8,903 nucleotides of DNA, from positions 1 to 8,903 of the forward strand of contig JAMOPE010000331.1 in the NCBI GenBank assembly GCA_027064785.1, written 5' to 3'. The stretch comes from Geobacteraceae bacterium. GTDB taxonomy: Bacteria > Desulfobacterota > Desulfuromonadia > Desulfuromonadales > Geopsychrobacteraceae. The translations under genes were made by a program, and so were the position numbers. The notes beneath the pieces are model-generated. The model saw only the letters and a list, made by a program, of their open reading frames with translations, made no database searches and was not told the DNA's origin. This document shows, one piece after another, positions 6,594 to 8,903 of this stretch. Within the stretch, counting starts at the first letter, position 1. Every line of letters begins with the position of its first letter.

Positions 6594-6721
6594 TTTGGCG
6601 TTGCAAAAAGACCGCTCCACGGCGTTGTCGCATTTTTCAGGACCTTGACAGACGCAAGTCTGCCTTCACCCCTGAAAACATACTCCGCCTTGTTGAGCGA
6701 ACTTTTTGCTTAGCCAAATTA
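6591..6721. repeat. 131-bp imperfect palindromic intergenic element
   Basis: A long inverted repeat centred near 6656 fills most of the fliE-fliF gap. Paired blocks from outside in: TAATTTGGC (6591-6599) with GCCAAATTA (6713-6721); GCAAAAAG (6603-6610) with CTTTTTGC (6702-6709); CGCTC (6613-6617) with GAGCG (6695-6699); GGCG (6621-6624) with CGCC (6686-6689); TTTTCAGG (6634-6641) with CCTGAAAA (6671-6678); CAGAC (6649-6653) with GTCTG (6658-6662) around a GCAA loop. Symmetric 3-base and 2-3-base internal loops separate the outer blocks. The ends are TA on both sides. Size and shape resemble ERIC repeats or MITEs. No coding frame is credible in it. Confidence 0.85.
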
Positions 6722-6771
6722 AGCTAAACGATACTTTTTAGCAAAATTGAAGTTTGTGGAGGAATGATTCG

Positions 6772-8403
6772 ATGGCAGATGAAAAAGATTTGACTCAGAG
6801 CACAGCGATGCCTGTCAGCGGGGAAGAGCCCAAGAAAAAAAGCCTGATCGATGTGATCATGGAGTGGTCTCTGGCGCGGAAGCTGAGCCTAGTTGGTGCA
6901 GCGGCGATCAGTGTTCTGTTGTTCTCCCTGATTATCATGCAATCACAGGTTGCCGATTACAGTTTGCTGTTTGCCAATCTGCCCAGTCGTGATGCTGCTT
7001 CCGTTGTCGAGTGGTTAAAGGGGCACAAGATCCCCTACCGCCTTGAAGATGCCGGCCGTGACATTATGATTCCTGCCGATAAGGTTTATGAAACACGGAT
7101 TGAACTGGCCGGTTCCGGTCTCTCCGAAGGGGGAGTCGGTTTCGAGATTTTTGACAAGCAAAGTTTCGGCATGACCGATTTTGCTCAGAAGGTCAATTAT
7201 CGCCGCGCTCTACAGGGCGAGTTGACTCGGACCATTACCTCCCTCGCACCGGTCGAAGCCGCCCGGATTCACCTTGCCCTTCCCGAAAAACGGTTATTCC
7301 GCGAACAGCAGCAGCAGGCGACTGCTTCCGTTATCATCAAACTTGCGTCCGGTCGTGCTCTCAAAGAATCTCAGCTGCAGGGGATTGTTCATCTGGTGGC
7401 TGGAAGTGTCGAAGGGCTGGAAGCCGAGAACGTGACAGTTGTCGACTCAAGCGGCAAGGTTTTGTCGAAGAGTGCGTCGGATGATGTTGCCGGACCGATG
7501 ACACCGGGAATGCTGACATATCAGCAGACAATGGAGCGTCGTCTCGAGGGGCGGGCTCAGTCGTTACTCGATCGGGCTCTTGGTGCCGGGAATTCACTGG
7601 TCCGGGTAAATGCTGACGTTGATTTTGATCAAAATGAGAAAGTTGAAGAGAGTCTTGACCCCAAAGGGGCTGTGGTTGTCAGTGAACAAACCAGTAATGA
7701 GGAGACTGCCAGCGAAATTGCCGGTGGTGTTCCCGGGGTTGCCTCCAACCTGACTGGAAATTCCTCAACAACGACAACGACGAAGCAGTCGACACCATCG
7801 ACCCGTTCGTCAGAGACGGTCAATTATGAATTGAGCAAAGTTGTCAGTAAGACCGTCAAGTCGGTCGGAACCTTGAAAGCGTTATCAGTTTCAGTTCTGG
7901 TTGCTGATCGCATTGCTCCGGGTGCTGATGGTGAGGCACCGACCAATACTCCGCGCACGACCGAGGAGTTGCAGGAAATTGAAAAAATGGTTCGCTCGGC
8001 CCTCGGAATTAACGACACCCGTGGCGATATGATCTCTGTTGTGTCGATGCCGTTTGAAAGTGGTTTTACCGATGACGCTCTTCCTGAACCGTCACTGATC
8101 GATAAAGTTTACCCCTTTATGCCGATAATCAAGTACGCACTTCTGGCGATTGCCTCTCTGCTGGCTTATCTGCTGTTCCTCAAGCCGCTGATGCGCACGT
8201 TGCGCGGTGCGTCCGATGAGGCAGCACAGCCTCTGAAAACAGTTGAAGAACTTGAGGCTGAAATGCGCGGCGAAGAGAGTACACCACTGCTTGGTGGCCC
8301 CAGCGATCCATTGGCACAGATCCGTCAGGAAGTTCTGGGTGGCGATATGATGCCGGTTCAGGTGATTAAAAGCTGGCTGCGTGAGGAACCGGCTGAATCG
8401 TAA
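6772..8403 (+). CDS. fliF: Flagellar MS-ring protein FliF
   Basis: FliF builds the MS ring in the inner membrane, the base on which the rod, export gate and rotor assemble. It has 543 residues, a normal length. Order: a short charged cytoplasmic N-terminus; membrane helix at about 38-58; YscJ/FliF ring-building region with GMTDFAQKVNYRRALQGELT (133-152) and AARIHLALPEKRLFREQ (163-179); a periplasmic C domain with a Thr/Ser-rich insert; a second membrane helix at about 455-475 (KYALLAIASLLAYLLFL); and a cytoplasmic tail ending VIKSWLREEPAES, the expected FliG-binding helix. The ATG at 6772 follows GGAGG (6758-6762) by 9 bases; the in-frame TTG at 6754 lies before that site and is rejected. The leader contains the end of the 131-bp palindrome. 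fliG, whose product binds the FliF tail, follows. Confidence 0.97.
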   Translation: MADEKDLTQSTAMPVSGEEPKKKSLIDVIMEWSLARKLSLVGAAAISVLLFSLIIMQSQVADYSLLFANLPSRDAASVVEWLKGHKIPYRLEDAGRDIMIPADKVYETRIELAGSGLSEGGVGFEIFDKQSFGMTDFAQKVNYRRALQGELTRTITSLAPVEAARIHLALPEKRLFREQQQQATASVIIKLASGRALKESQLQGIVHLVAGSVEGLEAENVTVVDSSGKVLSKSASDDVAGPMTPGMLTYQQTMERRLEGRAQSLLDRALGAGNSLVRVNADVDFDQNEKVEESLDPKGAVVVSEQTSNEETASEIAGGVPGVASNLTGNSSTTTTTKQSTPSTRSSETVNYELSKVVSKTVKSVGTLKALSVSVLVADRIAPGADGEAPTNTPRTTEELQEIEKMVRSALGINDTRGDMISVVSMPFESGFTDDALPEPSLIDKVYPFMPIIKYALLAIASLLAYLLFLKPLMRTLRGASDEAAQPLKTVEELEAEMRGEESTPLLGGPSDPLAQIRQEVLGGDMMPVQVIKSWLREEPAES

Positions 8404-8459
8404 CAAGTGTTATGGCGAATTGATTGTTATTTGACAGCTCAACAACGTTGGAGTGATTT

Positions 8460-8903
8460 GTGAAGAAAGCGAAACATCTACCGGGAGCAAAAAAAGCGGC
8501 ACTGCTTCTCCTCTGTCTTGGGGAAGATGCGACGGCGAAGATTTTTGAGACTCTGGAGGACTCAGAAGTCCGGGAGATCAGCCGCTGTATGATCGAAATA
8601 GACCATGTCGATCAGGGGCTGGCACGGGAAATTCTCGAAGAGTTTAAAGAGGCTCGCGGGAGCGATGTCGGTGTTTATATTCGCGGTGACGAATTTGCCA
8701 AGCATGCCATTCTTGGTGGCGGTGATAACCAGCGTGCCCAGTATCTGCTGGAACAGGTTTCCGCCGGTATCGAAGGGCGCCCGCTGGAAACAATTTCAAA
8801 AATGCATCCACGGATGGTTTCCGGACTGCTTGAAAATGAACATCCCCAGACCATCGCTCTGATTCTGTCGACTCAGAAAGAAGATCACACCAGCCGGATT
8901 TTA
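8460..8903 (+). CDS. fliG: Flagellar motor switch protein FliG, N-terminal part
   Basis: FliG is the rotor/switch protein on the cytoplasmic face of the MS ring; its N domain binds FliF, its middle binds FliM and its C domain meets the stator. Only 148 codons of the usual 330-340 are inside the window, and the frame is open to the edge. Visible are the FliG N domain (GAKKAALLLLCLGEDATAKI, EDSEVREISRCMIEIDHVD) and the start of the middle domain with the conserved EHPQ motif at residues 127-130. The start is GTG at 8460: an in-frame TGA at 8454 rules out anything further upstream, and GGAG (8450-8453) sits 6 bases before it. It lies 56 bases after fliF in the same operon. Confidence 0.96.
   Translation, partial: MKKAKHLPGAKKAALLLLCLGEDATAKIFETLEDSEVREISRCMIEIDHVDQGLAREILEEFKEARGSDVGVYIRGDEFAKHAILGGGDNQRAQYLLEQVSAGIEGRPLETISKMHPRMVSGLLENEHPQTIALILSTQKEDHTSRIL

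Noticed and set aside
8404..8459. CAACGTTG palindrome in the fliF-fliG gap
   Set aside because: Only 8 bp with no loop or extension; expected by chance.

Overview
The window looks like a chromosomal piece of a motile Gram-negative bacterium with about 50% GC. The protein types and gene order (an exported TPR protein leading flgB-flgC-fliE-fliF-fliG, a likely sigma-54 promoter, an enterobacterial-type GlgC) would suit a Desulfuromonadales-like delta-proteobacterium. That assignment is inference; no rRNA or other marker gene is present.

Minus-strand half (1 to about 2760): reading leftwards from a central divergent promoter region, there is a ten-helix EamA-fold transporter that closely resembles the E. 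coli biotin transporter YigM, then the frameshifted C-terminal remnant of a different EamA transporter, then an intact ADP-glucose pyrophosphorylase gene (glgC, glycogen synthesis), then the first 22 codons of an unidentified gene that runs off the window. The yigM-like gene has a plausible sigma-70 promoter. Its -35 box lies inside a 12-bp inverted repeat whose half sites (GTCAACC / GGTTTAC around an AT-rich spacer) resemble a BirA (biotin repressor) operator. This is an independent hint that the transporter handles biotin.

Plus-strand half (about 2880 to 8903): a flagellar operon. A candidate sigma-54 (-24/-12) promoter sits 41 bp upstream of the chosen start of an 804-residue exported protein with an N-terminal beta-rich domain and many TPR-like helical repeats. 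It is followed at short spacing by the rod genes flgB and flgC, the rod/MS-ring adaptor fliE, the MS-ring gene fliF, and the first 148 codons of fliG (switch/rotor). The products would build the flagellar basal body from the rod inward to the rotor. The TPR protein has no assigned function, but its place at the head of the operon suggests a role in the envelope part of flagellar assembly or function.

Non-coding structure: the most striking piece is a 131-bp imperfect palindrome (6591-6721) between fliE and fliF. Its outer arm contains the fliE stop codon and it ends in TA on both sides, like an ERIC- or MITE-type intergenic repeat. A smaller hairpin precedes the flgC ribosome-binding site, and two inverted repeats lie in the divergent promoter region.
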